64,000 bases of DNA, taken from assembly GCA_964057225.1 (NCBI GenBank), contig OZ059895.1, forward strand, positions 21,090,688 through 21,154,687. The letters are read 5' to 3'. The notes beneath the pieces are model-generated. The model saw nothing but the letters and a program-made list of their open reading frames with translations, ran no database searches and was not told the origin of the DNA. Made by a program: the position numbers and the translations under genes. This stretch comes from Auanema rhodensis (taxonomy: Eukaryota; Nematoda; Chromadorea; Rhabditida; Rhabditidae). Shown here piece by piece: positions 40,571-52,700 of this stretch (its first letter is position 1; each line of letters starts with the position of its first letter).

Positions 40571-43500
40571 AAGAGATGCGGTTTTCAAAATTAGATTCCC
40601 TATGTCCATATTAGTCTAAAAACAAATTTTTATTAATATTGGTGCATGGTAACCATGACTTTGAAATTTACGTGAACTTTAATTTATGCTAATTAAGTGT
40701 ACACGTGATGTGCACTTGGTATGTAACTCGCTTCACGTGAAAGATAAAGAGATGCGGTTTTCAAAATTAGATTCCCCATTTCCAAATTAGTCTAAAAACA
40801 AATTTTTATTGATATTGGTGCATGGTAACCATGACTTTGAAATTTACGTGAACTTTAATTTATGCTAATTAAGTGTACACATGATGTGCACTTGGTATGC
40901 AACTCGCTTCACGTGAAAGATGAAGAGATGCGGTTTTCAAAATTAGATTCCCCATGTCCATATTAGTCTAAAAACAAATTTTTATTAATATTGGTGCATG
41001 GTAACCATGACTTTGAAATTTACGTGAACTTTAATTTATGCTAATTAAGTGTACACATGATGTGCACTTGGTATGTAACTCGCTTCAGGTGAAAGATGAA
41101 GAGATGCGGTTTTCAAAATTAGATTCCTCATGTCCATATTAGTCTAAAAACGAATTTTTATTGATATTGGTGCATGGTAACCATGACTTTGAAATTTACG
41201 TGAACTTTAATTTATGCTAATTATGTGTACACGTGATGTGCACTTGGTATGTAACTCGCTTCATGTGAAAGATGAAGAGATGCGGTTTTCAAAATTAGAT
41301 TCCTCATGTCCATATTAGTCTAAAAACAAATTTTTATTAATATTGGTGCATGGTAACCATGACTTTGAAATTTACGTGAACTTTAATTTATGCTTATTAA
41401 GTGTACACGTGATGTGCACTTGGTATGTAACTCGCTTCACGTGAAAGATAAAGGGATGCGGTTTTTAAAATTAGATTCCCCATGTCCATATTAGTCTAAA
41501 AACAAATTTTTATTGATATTGGTGCATGGTAACCATGACTTTGAAATTTACGTGAACTTTAATTTATGCTAATTAAGTGTACACATGATGTGCACTTGGT
41601 GTGCAACTCGCTTCACGTGAAAGATGAAGAGATGCGGTTTTCAAAATTAGATTCCCCATGTCCATATTAGTCTAAAAACAAATTTTTATTAATATTGGTG
41701 CATGGTAACCATGACTTTGAAATTTACGTGAACTTCAATTTATGCTAATTAAGTGTACACGTGATGTGCGCTTGGTATGTAACTCGCTTCACGTGAAAGA
41801 TGAAGAGATGCGGTTTTCAAAATTAAATTCCCCATTTCCATATTAGTCTAAAAACAAATTTTTATTGATATTGGTGCATGGTAACCATGACTTTGAAATT
41901 TAAGTGAACTTCAATTTATGCTAATTAAGTGTACACATGATGTGCACTTGGTATGTAACTCGCTTCAAGTCAAAGATAATGAGATGCGGTTTTCAAAATT
42001 AGATTCCCTATGTCCATATTAGTCTAAAAACAAATTTTTATTAATATTGGTGCATGGTAACCATGACTTTGAAATTTACGTGAACTTTAATTTATGCTAA
42101 TTAAGTGTACACGTGATGTGCACTTGGTATGTAACTCGCTTCACGTGAAAGATAAAGAGATGCGGTTTTCAAAATTAGATTCCCCATTTCCAAATTAGTC
42201 TAAAAACAAATTTTTATTGATATTGGTGCATGGTAACCATGACTTTGAAATTTACGTGAACTTTAATTTATGCTAATTAAGTGTACACATGATGTGCACT
42301 TGGTATGTAACTCGCTTCATGTGAAAGATGAAGAGATGCGGTTTTCAAAATTAGAGTCCTCATGTCCATATTAGTCTAAAAACAAATTTTTATTAATATT
42401 GGTGCATGGTAACCATGACTTTGATATTTACGTGAACTTTAATTTATGCTTATTAAGTGTACACGTGATGTGCACTTGGTATGTAACTCGCTTCACGTGA
42501 AAGATAAAGGGATGCGGTTTTCAAAATTAGATTCCTTATGTCCATATTAGTCTAAAAACGAATTTTTATTGATATTGGTGCATGGTAACCATGACTTTGA
42601 AATTTACGTGAACTTTAATTTATGCTAATTAAGTGTACACATGATGTGCACTTGGTATGTAACTCGCTTCATGTGAAAGATGAAGAGATGCGGTTTTCAA
42701 AATTAGATTCCTCATGTCCATATTAGTCTAAAAACAAATTTTTATTAATATTGGTGCATGGTAACCATGACTTTGATATTTACGTGAACTTTAATTTATG
42801 CTTATTAAGTGTACACGTGATGTGCACTTGGTATGTAACTCGCTTCACGTGAAAGATAAAGGGATGCGGTTTTCAAAATTAGATTCCCCATGTCCATATT
42901 AGTCTAAAAACAAATTTTTATTGATATTGGTGCATGGTAACCATGACTTTGAAATTTACGTGAACTTTAATTCATGCTAATTAAGTGTACACATGATGTG
43001 CACTTGGTATGTAACTCGCTTCACGTGAAAGATGAAGAGATGCGGTTTTCAAAATTAGATTCCCCATGTCCATATTAGTCTAAAAACAAATTTTTATTGA
43101 TATTGGTGCATGGTAACCATGACTTTGAAATTTACGTGAACTTTAATTTATGCTAATTGAGTGTACACATGATGTGCACTTGGTATGTAACTCGCTTAAC
43201 GTGAAAGATGAAGAGATGCGGTTTTCAAAATTAGATTCCTCATGTCCATATTAGTCTAAAAACGAATTTTTATTGATATTGGTGCATGGTAACCATGACT
43301 TTGAAATTTACGTGAACTTTAATTTATGCTTATTAAGTGTACACGTGATGTGCACTTGGTATGTAACTCGCTTCACGTGAAAGATGAAGAGATGCGCTTT
43401 TCGAAATTAGATTCCCCATGTCCATATTAGTCTAAAAACACATTTTTGTTGATATTGGTGGATGGTAACCATGACTTTGAAATTTACGTGAACTTCAATT

Positions 43501-44820
43501 TATGCTAATTAAGTGTACACATGATGTGCACTTGGTATGTAACTCGCTTCAAGTCAAAGATAATGAGATGCGGTTTTCAAAATTAGATTCCTCATGTCCA
43601 TATTAGTCTAAAAACAAATTTTTATTAATATTGGTGCATGGTAACCATGACTTTGATATTTACGTGAACTTTAATTTATGCTTATTAAGTGTACACATGT
43701 TGTGCACTTGGTATGTAACTCGCTTCACGTCAAAGATAAAGAGATGCGGTTTTCAAAATTAGATTCCCCATGTCCATATTAGTCTAAAAACAAATTTTTA
43801 TTAATATTGGTGCATGGTAACCATGACTTTGAAATTTACGTGAACTTTAATTTATGCTAATTAAGTGTACACATGATGTGCACTTGGTATGTAACTCGCT
43901 TCACGTCAAAGATAAAGAGATGCGGTTTTCAAAATTAGATTCCCCATGTCCATATTAGTCTAAAAACAAATTTTTATTAATATTGGTGCATGGTAACCAT
44001 GACTTTGAAATTTACGTGAACTTTAATTTATGCTAATTAAGTGTACACATGATGTGCACTTGGTATGTAACTCGCTTAACGTGAAAGATGAAGAGATGCG
44101 GTTTTCAAAATTAGATTCCTCATGTCCATATTAGTCTAAAAACGAATTTTTATTGATATTGGTGCATGGTAACCATGACTTTGAAATTTACGTGAACTTT
44201 AATTTATGCTAATTAAGTGTACACATGATGTGCACTTGGTATGTAACTCGCTTCATGTGAAAGATGAAGAGATGCGGTTTTCAAAATTAGATTCCTCATG
44301 TCCATATTAGTCTAAAAACAAATTTTTATTAATATTGGTGCATGGTAACCATGACTTTGAAATTTACGTGAACTTTAATTTATGCTTATTAAGTGTACAC
44401 GTGATGTGCACTTGGTATGTAACTCGCTTCACGTGAAAGATAAAGGGGTGCGGTTTTCAAAATTAGATTCCCCATGTCCATATTAGTCTAAAAACAAATT
44501 TTTATTGATATTGGTGCATGGTAACCATGACTTTGAAATTTACGTGAACTTTAATTTATGCTAATTAAGTGTACACATGATGTGCACTCGGTATGTAACT
44601 CGCTTCACGTCAAAGATAAAGAGATGCGGTTTTCAAAATTAGATTCCCCATTTCCATGTTAGTCTAAAAACAAATTTTTATTGATATTGGTGCATGGTAA
44701 CCATGACTTTGAAATTTACGTGAACTTCAATTTATGCTAATTAAGTGTACACGTGATGTGCACTTGGTATGTAACTCGCTTCACGTGAAAGATGAAGAGA
44801 TGCGGTTTTCAAAATTAGAT
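40571..44820 (+). repeat. Irregular, more divergent satellite segment
   Basis: No long HOR copy covers this stretch. It holds many variants seen once or twice in the window: CTTCAGGTG near 41086, AATTATGTGTAC near 41220, GGTGTGCAAC near 41599, TTTAAGTGAACTTC near 41900, TTAGAGTCC near 42352, GATGCGCTTTTCGAAATTAG near 43393 and AATTGAGTG near 43156. Some recur at short offsets: TTGATATTTA at 42421, 42773 and 43653 (2 and 5 monomers apart), GATAATGAG near 41976 and 43560, and CTCGCTTAACG at 43191 and 44071 (5 monomers). It marks a transition from the 31-monomer HOR to the newer short HORs that follow. Confidence 0.8.
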
Positions 44821-47800
44821 TCCCCATGTCCATATTAGTCTAAAAACACATTTTTGTTGATATTGGTGGATGGTAACCATGACTTTGAAATTTACGTGAA
44901 CTTCAATTTATGCTAATTAAGTGTACACATGATGTGCACTTGGTATGTAACTCGCTTCAAGTCAAAGATAAAGAGATGCGGTTTTCAAAATTAGATTCCC
45001 TATGTCCATATTAGTCTGAAAACAAATTTTTATTAATATTGGTGCATGGTAACCATGACTTTGAAATTTACGTGAACTTTAATTTATGCTAATTAAGTGT
45101 ACACATGATGTGCACTTGGTATGTAACTCGCTTCACGTGAAAGATAAAGAGATGAGGTTTTCAAAATAGATTCCCCATTTCCATATTAGTCTAAAAACAA
45201 ATTTTTATTGATCTTGGTGCATGGCAACCATGACTTTAAAATTTACGTGAACTTTAATTTATGCTAATTAAGTGTACACATGATGTGCACTTGGTATGTA
45301 ACTCGCTTTACGTCAAAGATAAAGAGATGCGGTTTTCAAAATTAGATTCCCCATGTCCATATTAGTCTAAAAACAAATTTTTATTAATATTGGTGCATGG
45401 TAACCATGACTTTGAAATTTACGTGAACTTTAATTTATGCTAATTAAGTGTACACATGATGTGCGCTTGGTATGTAACTCGCTTCACGTGAAAGATAAAG
45501 AGATGCGGTTTTCAAAATTAGATTCCCCATTTCCATATTAGTCTAAAAACAAATTTTTATTGATATTGGTGCATGGCAACCATGACTTTAAAATTTACGT
45601 GAACTTTAATTTATGCTAATTAAGTGTACACATGATGTGCACTTGGTATGTAACTCGCTTCACGTGAAAGATGAAGAGATGCGGTTTTCAAAATTAGATT
45701 CCCCATGTCCATATTAGTCTAAAAACACATTTTTGTTGATATTGGTGGATGGTAACCATGACTTTGAAATTTACGTGAACTTCAATTTATGCTAATTAAG
45801 TGTACACATGATGTGCACTTGGTATGTAACTCGCTTCAAGTCAAAGATAAAGAGATGCGGTTTTCAAAATTAGATTCCCTATGTCCATATTAGTCTGAAA
45901 ACAAATTTTTATTAATATTGGTGCATGGTAACCATGACTTTGAAATTTACGTGAACTTTAATTTATGCTAATTAAGTGTACACATGATGTGCACTTGGTA
46001 TGTAACTCGCTTCACGTGAAAGATAAAGAGATGCGGTTTTCAAAATAGATTCCCCATTTCCATATTAGTCTAAAAACAAATTTTTATTGATCTTGGTGCA
46101 TGGCAACCATGACTTTAAAATTTACGTGAACTTTAATTTATGCTAATTAAGTGTACACATGATGTGCACTTGGTATGTAACTCGCTTTACGTCAAAGATA
46201 AAGAGATGCGGTTTTCAAAATTAGATTCCCCATGTCCATATTAGTCTAAAAACAAATTTTTATTAATATTGGTGCATGGTAACCATGACTTTGAAATTTA
46301 CGTGAACTTTAATTTATGCTAATTAAGTGTACACATGATGTGCGCTTGGTATGTAACTCACTTCACGTGAAAGATAAAGAGATGCGGTTTTCAAAATTAG
46401 ATTCCCCATTTCCATATTAGTCTAAAAACAAATTTTTATTGATATTGGTGCATGGCAACCATGACTTTAAAATTTACGTGAACTTTAATTTATGCTAATT
46501 AAGTGTACACATGATGTGCACTTGGTATGTAACTCGCTTCACGTCAAAGATAAAGAGATGCGGTTTTCAAAATTAGATTCCCCATGTCCATATTAGTCTA
46601 AAAACAAATTTTTATTAATATTGGTGCATGGTAACCATGACTTTGAAATTTACGTGAACTTTAATTTATGCTAATTAAGTGTACACATGATGTGCACTTG
46701 GTATGTAACTCGCTTCACGTGAAAGATGAAGAGATGCGGTTTTCAAAATTAGATTCCTCATGTCCATATTAGTCTAAAAACGAATTTTTATTGATATTGA
46801 TGCATGGTAACCATGACTTTGAAATTTACGTGAACTTTAATTTATGCTTATTAAGTGTACACGTGATGTGCACTTGGTATGTAACTCGCTTCACGTGAAA
46901 GATGAAGAGATGCGGTTTTCAAAATTAGATTCCCCATGTCCATATTAGTCTAAAAACACATTTTTGTTGATATTGGTGGATGGTAACCATGACTTTGAAA
47001 TTTACGTGAACTTCAATTTATGCTAATTAAGTGTACACATGATGTGCGCTTGGTATGTAACTCGCTTCAAGTCAAAGATAAAGAGATGCGGTTTTCAAAA
47101 TTAGATTCCCCATTTCCATATTAGTCTAAAAACAAATTTTTATTGATATTGGTGCATGGCAACCATGACTTTAAAATTTACGTGAACTTTAATTTATGCT
47201 AATTAAGTGTACACATGATGTGCACTTGGTATGTAACTCGCTTCACGTCAAAGATAAAGAGATGCGGTTTTCAAAATTGGATTCCCCATGTCCATATTAG
47301 TCTAAAAACAAATTTTTATTAATATTGGTGCATGGTAACCATGACTTTGAAATTTACGTGAACTTTAATTTATGCTAATTAAGTGTACACATGATGTGCA
47401 CTTGGTATGTAACTCGCTTCACGTGAAAGATGAAGAGATGCGGTTTTCAAAATTAGATTCCTCATGTCCATATTAGTCTAAAAACGAATTTTTATTGATA
47501 TTGATGCATGGTAACCATGACTTTGAAATTTACGTGAACTTTAATTTATGCTTATTAAGTGTACACGTGATGTGCACTTGGTATGTAACTCGCTTCACGT
47601 GAAAGATGAAGAGATGCGGTTTTCAAAATTAGATTCCCCATGTCCATATTAGTCTAAAAACACATTTTTGTTGATATTGGTGGATGGTAACCATGACTTT
47701 GAAATTTACGTGAACTTCAATTTATGCTAATTAAGTGTACACATGATGTGCACTTGGTATGTAACTCGCTTCAAGTCAAAGATAAAGAGATGCGGTTTTC

Positions 47801-48520
47801 AAAATTAGATTCCCTATGTCCATATTAGTCTGAAAACAAATTTTTATTAATATTGGTGCATGGTAACCATGACTTTGAAATTTACGTGAACTTTAATTTA
47901 TGCTAATTAAGTGTACACATGATGTGCACTTGGTATGTAACTCGCTTCACGTGAAAGATAAAGAGATGCGGTTTTCAAAATAGATTCCCCATTTCCATAT
48001 TAGTCTAAAAACAAATTTTTATTGATCTTGGTGCATGGCAACCATGACTTTAAAATTTACGTGAACTTTAATTTATGCTAATTAAGTGTACACATGATGT
48101 GCACTTGGTATGTAACTCGCTTTACGTCAAAGATAAAGAGATGCGGTTTTCAAAATTAGATTCCCCATGTCCATATTAGTCTAAAAACAAATTTTTATTA
48201 ATATTGGTGCATGGTAACCATGACTTTGAAATTTACGTGAACTTTAATTTATGCTAATTAAGTGTACACATGATGTGCGCTTGGTATGTAACTCACTTCA
48301 CGTGAAAGATAAAGAGATGCGGTTTTCAAAATTAGATTCCCCATTTCCATATTAGTCTAAAAACAAATTTTTATTGATATTGGTGCATGGCAACCATGAC
48401 TTTAAAATTTACGTGAACTTTAATTTATGCTAATTAAGTGTACACATGATGTGCACTTGGTATGTAACTCGCTTCACGTGAAAGATGAAGAGATGCGGTT
48501 TTCAAAATTAGATTCCTCAT
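44821..48520 (+). repeat. Short HOR family marked by TCTGAAAAC and GATCTTGG
   Basis: A run of monomers (TTTTTGTTGATATTGGTGG, then GTCTGAAAAC, then an ATAG-deleted unit followed by GATCTTGG, then CTTTACGTC, then GATGTGCGC) occurs three times. GTCTGAAAAC lies near 45013, 45892 and 47827; the offsets are 879 bp (5 monomers minus 1) and 1,935 bp (11 monomers minus 1). The leading ACACATTTTTG unit is at 44847, 45726, 46957 and 47661. AACTCACTTCACG near 46356 and 48291 links the last two copies, while GATGAGGTTTTC near 45152 is only in the first. This block supplied the sequence inverted at 52324. Confidence 0.88.
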
Positions 48521-50050
48521 GTCCATATTAGTCTAAAAACGAATTTTTATTGATATTGATGCATGGTAACCATGACTTTGAAATTTACGTGAACTTTAAT
48601 TTATGCTAATTAAGTGTACACATGATGTGCACTTGGTATGTAACTCGCTTCACGTGAAAGATGAAGAGATGCGGTTTTCAAAATTAGATTCCTCATGTCC
48701 ATATTAGTCTAAAAACGAATTTTTATTGATATTGATGCATGGTAACCATGACTTTGAAATTTACGTGAACTTTAATTTATGCTTATTAAGTGTACACGTG
48801 ATGTGCACTTGGTATGTAACTCGCTTCACGTGAAAGATAAAGAGATGCGGTTTTCAAAATTAGATTCCCCTTGTCCATATTAGTCTAAAAACAAATTGTT
48901 ATTGATATTGGTGCATGGTAACCATGACTTTAAAATTTACGTGAACTTTAATTTATGCTAATTAAGTGTACACATGATGTGCACTTGGTATGTAACTCGC
49001 TTCAAGTCAAAGATAAAGAGATGCGGTTTCAAAATTAGATTCCTCATGTCCATATTAGTCTAAAAACGAATTTTCATTGATATTGATGCATGGTAACCAT
49101 GACTTTGAAATTTACGTGAACTTTAATTTATGCTAATTAAGTGTACACATGATGTGCACTTGGTATGTAACTCGCTTCACGTGAAAGATAAAGAGATGCG
49201 GTTTTCAAAATTAGATTCCCCATGTCCATATTAGTCTAAAAACAAATTTTTATTAATATTGGTGCATGGTAACCATGACTTTGAAATTTACGTGAACTTT
49301 AATTTATGCTATTTAAGTGTACACATGATGTGCACTTGGTATGTAACTCGCTTCACGTGAAAGATGAAGAGATGCGGTTTTCAAAATTAGATTCCTCATG
49401 TCCATATTAGTCTAAAAACGAATTTTTATTGATATTGATGCATGGTAACCATGACTTTGAAATTTACGTGAACTTTAATTTATGCTAATTAAGTGTACAC
49501 ATGATGTGCACTTGGTATGTAACTCGCTTCACGTGAAAGATGAAGAGATGCGGTTTTCAAAATTAGATTCCTCATGTCCATATTAGTCTAAAAACGAATT
49601 TTTATTGATATTGATGCATGGTAACCATGACTTTGAAATTTACGTGAACTTTAATTTATGCTTATTAAGTGTACACGTGATGTGCACTTGGTATGTAACT
49701 CGCTTCACGTGAAAGATAAAGAGATGCGGTTTTCAAAATTAGATTCCCCTTGTCCATATTAGTCTAAAAACAAATTGTTATTGATATTGGTGCATGGTAA
49801 CCATGACTTTAAAATTTACGTGAACTTTAATTTATGCTAATTAAGTGTACACATGATGTGCACTTGGTATGTAACTCGCTTCAAGTCAAAGATAAAGAGA
49901 TGCGGTTTCAAAATTAGATTCCTCATGTCCATATTAGTCTAAAAACGAATTTTCATTGATATTGATGCATGGTAACCATGACTTTGAAATTTACGTGAAC
50001 TTTAATTTATGCTAATTAAGTGTACACATGATGTGCACTTGGTATGTAAC
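48521..50050 (+). repeat. 5-monomer HOR of 879 bp, about two copies
   Basis: Barcodes repeat 879 bp apart: GCTTATTAAG at 48781 and 49660, CCCCTTGTCC near 48867 and 49746, AAATTGTTATTGAT near 48894 and 49773, and ATGCGGTTTCAAAATT (one T missing) at 49021 and 49900. The last lesion makes these two monomers 175 bp long; it is different from the ATAG deletions elsewhere. Most leaders read GATATTGATGCATGG. TATGCTATTTAAG near 49306 is unique. After about 50050 the order switches to the 704-bp pattern. Confidence 0.85.
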
Positions 50051-51760
50051 TCGCTTCAAGTCAAAGATAAAGAGATGCGGTTTTCAAAATTAGATTCCCT
50101 ATGTCCATATTAGTCTAAAAACAAATTTTTATTAATATTGGTGCATGGTAACCATGACTTTGAAATTTACGTGAACTTTAATTTATGCTAATTAAGTGCA
50201 CACATGATGTGCGCTTGGTATGTAACTCGCTTCACGTGAAAGATAAAGAGATGCGGTTTTCAAAATTAGATTCCCCATTTCCATATTAGTCTAAAAACAA
50301 ATTTTTATTGATATTGGTGCATGGCAACCATGACTTTAAAATTTACGTGAACTTTAATTTATGCTAATTAAGTGTACACATGATGTGCACTTGGTATGTA
50401 ACTCGCTTCAAGTCAAAGATAAAGAGATGCGGTTTTCAAAATTAGATTCCTCATGTCCATATTAGTCTAAAAACGAATTTTCATTGATATTGATGCATGG
50501 TAACCATGACTTTGAAATTTACGTGAACTTTAATTTATGCTAATTAAGTGTACACATGATGTGCACTTGGTATGTAACTCGCTTCAAGTCAAAGATAAAG
50601 AGATGCGGTTTTCAAAATTAGATTCCCTATGTCCATATTAGTCTAAAAACAAATTTTTATTAATATTGGTGCATGGTAACCATGACTTTGAAATTTACGT
50701 GAACTTTAATTTATGCTAATTAAGTGTACACATGATGTGCGCTTGGTATGTAACTCGCTTCACGTGAAAGATAAAGAGATGCGGTTTTCAAAATTAGATT
50801 CCCCATTTCCATATTAGTCTAAAAACAAATTTTTATTGATATTGGTGCATGGCAACCATGACTTTAAAATTTACGTGAACTTTAATTTATGCTAATTAAG
50901 TGTACACATGATGTGCACTTGGTATGTAACTCGCTTTACGTCAAAGATAAAGAGATGCGGTTTTCAAAATTAGATTTCCCATGTCCATATTAGTCTAAAA
51001 ACAAATTTTTATTAATATTGGTGCATGGTAACCATGACTTTAAAATTTACGTGAACTTTAATTTATGCTAATTAAGTGTACACATGATGTGCACTTGGTA
51101 TGTAACTCGCTTCAAGTCAAAGATAAAGAGATGCGGTTTTCAAAATTAGATTCCTCATGTCCATATTAGTCTAAAAACGAATTTTCATTGATATTGATGC
51201 ATGGTAACCATGACTTTGAAATTTACGTGAACTTTAATTTATGCTAATTAAGTGTACACATGATGTGCACTTGGTATGTAACTCGCTTCAAGTCAAAGAT
51301 AAAGAGATGCGGTTTTCAAAATTAGATTCCCTATGTCCATATTAGTCTAAAAACAAATTTTTATTAATATTGGTGCATGGTAACCATGACTTTGAAATTT
51401 ACGTGAACTTTAATTTATGCTAATTAAGTGTACACATGATGTGCGCTTGGTATGTAACTCGCTTCACGTGAAAGATAAAGAGATGCGGTTTTCAAAATTA
51501 GATTCCCCATTTCCATATTAGTCTAAAAACAAATTTTTATTGATATTGGTGCATGGCAACCATGACTTTAAAATTTACGTGAACTTTAATTTATGCTAAT
51601 TAAGTGTACACATGATGTGCACTTGGTATGTAACTCGCTTTACGTCAAAGATAAAGAGATGCGGTTTTCAAAATTAGATTTCCCATGTCCATATTAGTCT
51701 AAAAACAAATTTTTATTAATATTGGTGCATGGTAACCATGACTTTAAAATTTACGTGAAC
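50051..51760 (+). repeat. 4-monomer HOR of 704 bp (with a preceding 3-monomer step)
   Basis: TAGATTTCCC lies at 50971 and 51675, TTTTCATTGATATTGATGC near 50478 and 51182, and GCGCTTGG at 50739 and 51443, all 704 bp (4 monomers) apart. An earlier GCGCTTGG at 50211 is 528 bp (3 monomers) before, so the first unit lacks the CTTTACGTC/TAGATTTCCC monomer. AAGTGCACACATG near 50195 is a one-off variant. All monomers here are full length. Confidence 0.85.
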
Positions 51761-52323
51761 TTTAATTTATGCTAATTAAGTGTACACATGATGTGCACTT
51801 GGTATGTAACTCGCTTCACGTCAAAGATAAAGAGATGCGGTTTTCAAAATTAGATTCCCCATGTCCATATTAGTCTAAAAACAAATTTTCATTAATATTG
51901 GTGCATGGTAACCATGACTTTGAAATTTACGTGAACTTTAATTTATGCTAATTAAGTGTACACATGATGTGCACTTGGTATGTAACTCGCTTCACGTGAA
52001 AGATGAAGAGATGCGGTTTTCAAAATTAGATTCCTCATGTCCATATTAGTCTAAAAACGAATTTTTATTGATATTGATGCATGGTAACCATGACTTTGAA
52101 ATTTACGTGAACTTTAATTTATGCTTATTAAGTGTACACGTGATGTGCACTTGGTATGTAACTCGCTTCACGTGAAAGATAAAGAGATGCGGTTTTCAAA
52201 ATTAGATTCCCAATGTCCATATTAGTCTAAAAACAAATTGTTATTGATATTGGTGCATGGTAACCATGACTTTAAAATTTACGTGAACTTTAATTTATGC
52301 TAATTAAGTGTACACATGATGTG
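51761..52323 (+). repeat. Last forward monomers before the inversion
   Basis: About three ordinary monomers, including an AAATTGTTATTGAT unit near 52236, run up to the breakpoint. The last begins at 52252 and stops at its position 72, inside GATGTGCAC: GATGTG is present to 52323 and the following CAC is replaced by inverted sequence. From the first monomer to this one, 297 units span 20 bp less than 297 x 176. Confidence 0.9.
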
Positions 52324-52600
52324 TGTTTTTAGACTAATATGGACATGGGGAATCTAATTTTGAAAACCGCATCTCTTTATCTTTGACGTAAAGCGAGTTA
52401 CATACCAAGTGCACATCATGTGTACACTTAATTAGCATAAATTAAAGTTCACGTAAATTTTAAAGTCATGGTTGCCATGCACCAAGATCAATAAAAATTT
52501 GTTTTTAGACTAATATGGAAATGGGGAATCTATTTTGAAAACCGCATCTCTTTATCTTTCACGTGAAGCGAGTTACATACCAAGTGCACATCATGTGTAC
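52324..52600 (-). repeat. Inverted satellite patch, 277 bp (1.6 monomers)
   Basis: This is the only minus-strand satellite in the window. It reads TGTTTTTAGACTAATATGG, the reverse complement of the normal CCATATTAGTCTAAAAACA, and ends at GCACATCATGTGTAC. Its reverse complement contains the ATAG deletion, GATCTTGG, GGCAACC with TTTAAAAT, and CTTTACGTC in that order, and by eye matches 45978-46254 and 47913-48189 base for base. It is therefore a copy of a block lying 4 to 6 kb upstream, inserted in reverse. It replaces monomer positions 73-147 (75 bp) of the recipient. The left junction has no visible microhomology and the right has a 2-bp filler (TG, 52601-52602). Confidence 0.95.
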
Positions 52601-52650
52601 TGTAGTCTAAAAACAAATTTTTATTAATATTGGTGCATGGTAACCATGAC

Positions 52651-52700
52651 TTTGAAATTTACGTGAACTTTAATTTTTGAAATTTACGTGAACTTTAATT
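52651..52700 (+). repeat. 25-bp tandem duplication within a monomer
   Basis: TTTGAAATTTACGTGAAC starts at 52651 and again at 52676, so 25 bp are repeated directly and this monomer measures 201 bp (landmarks at 52639 and 52840). It is the only such insertion in the window and sits 49 bp past the inverted patch, so the two lesions probably arose in one event. Confidence 0.93.

Noticed and set aside
52324-52600. Insertion of a mobile element at the inversion
   Set aside because: The patch is ordinary satellite in reverse, with no terminal repeats, no target-site duplication and two matching donors upstream.
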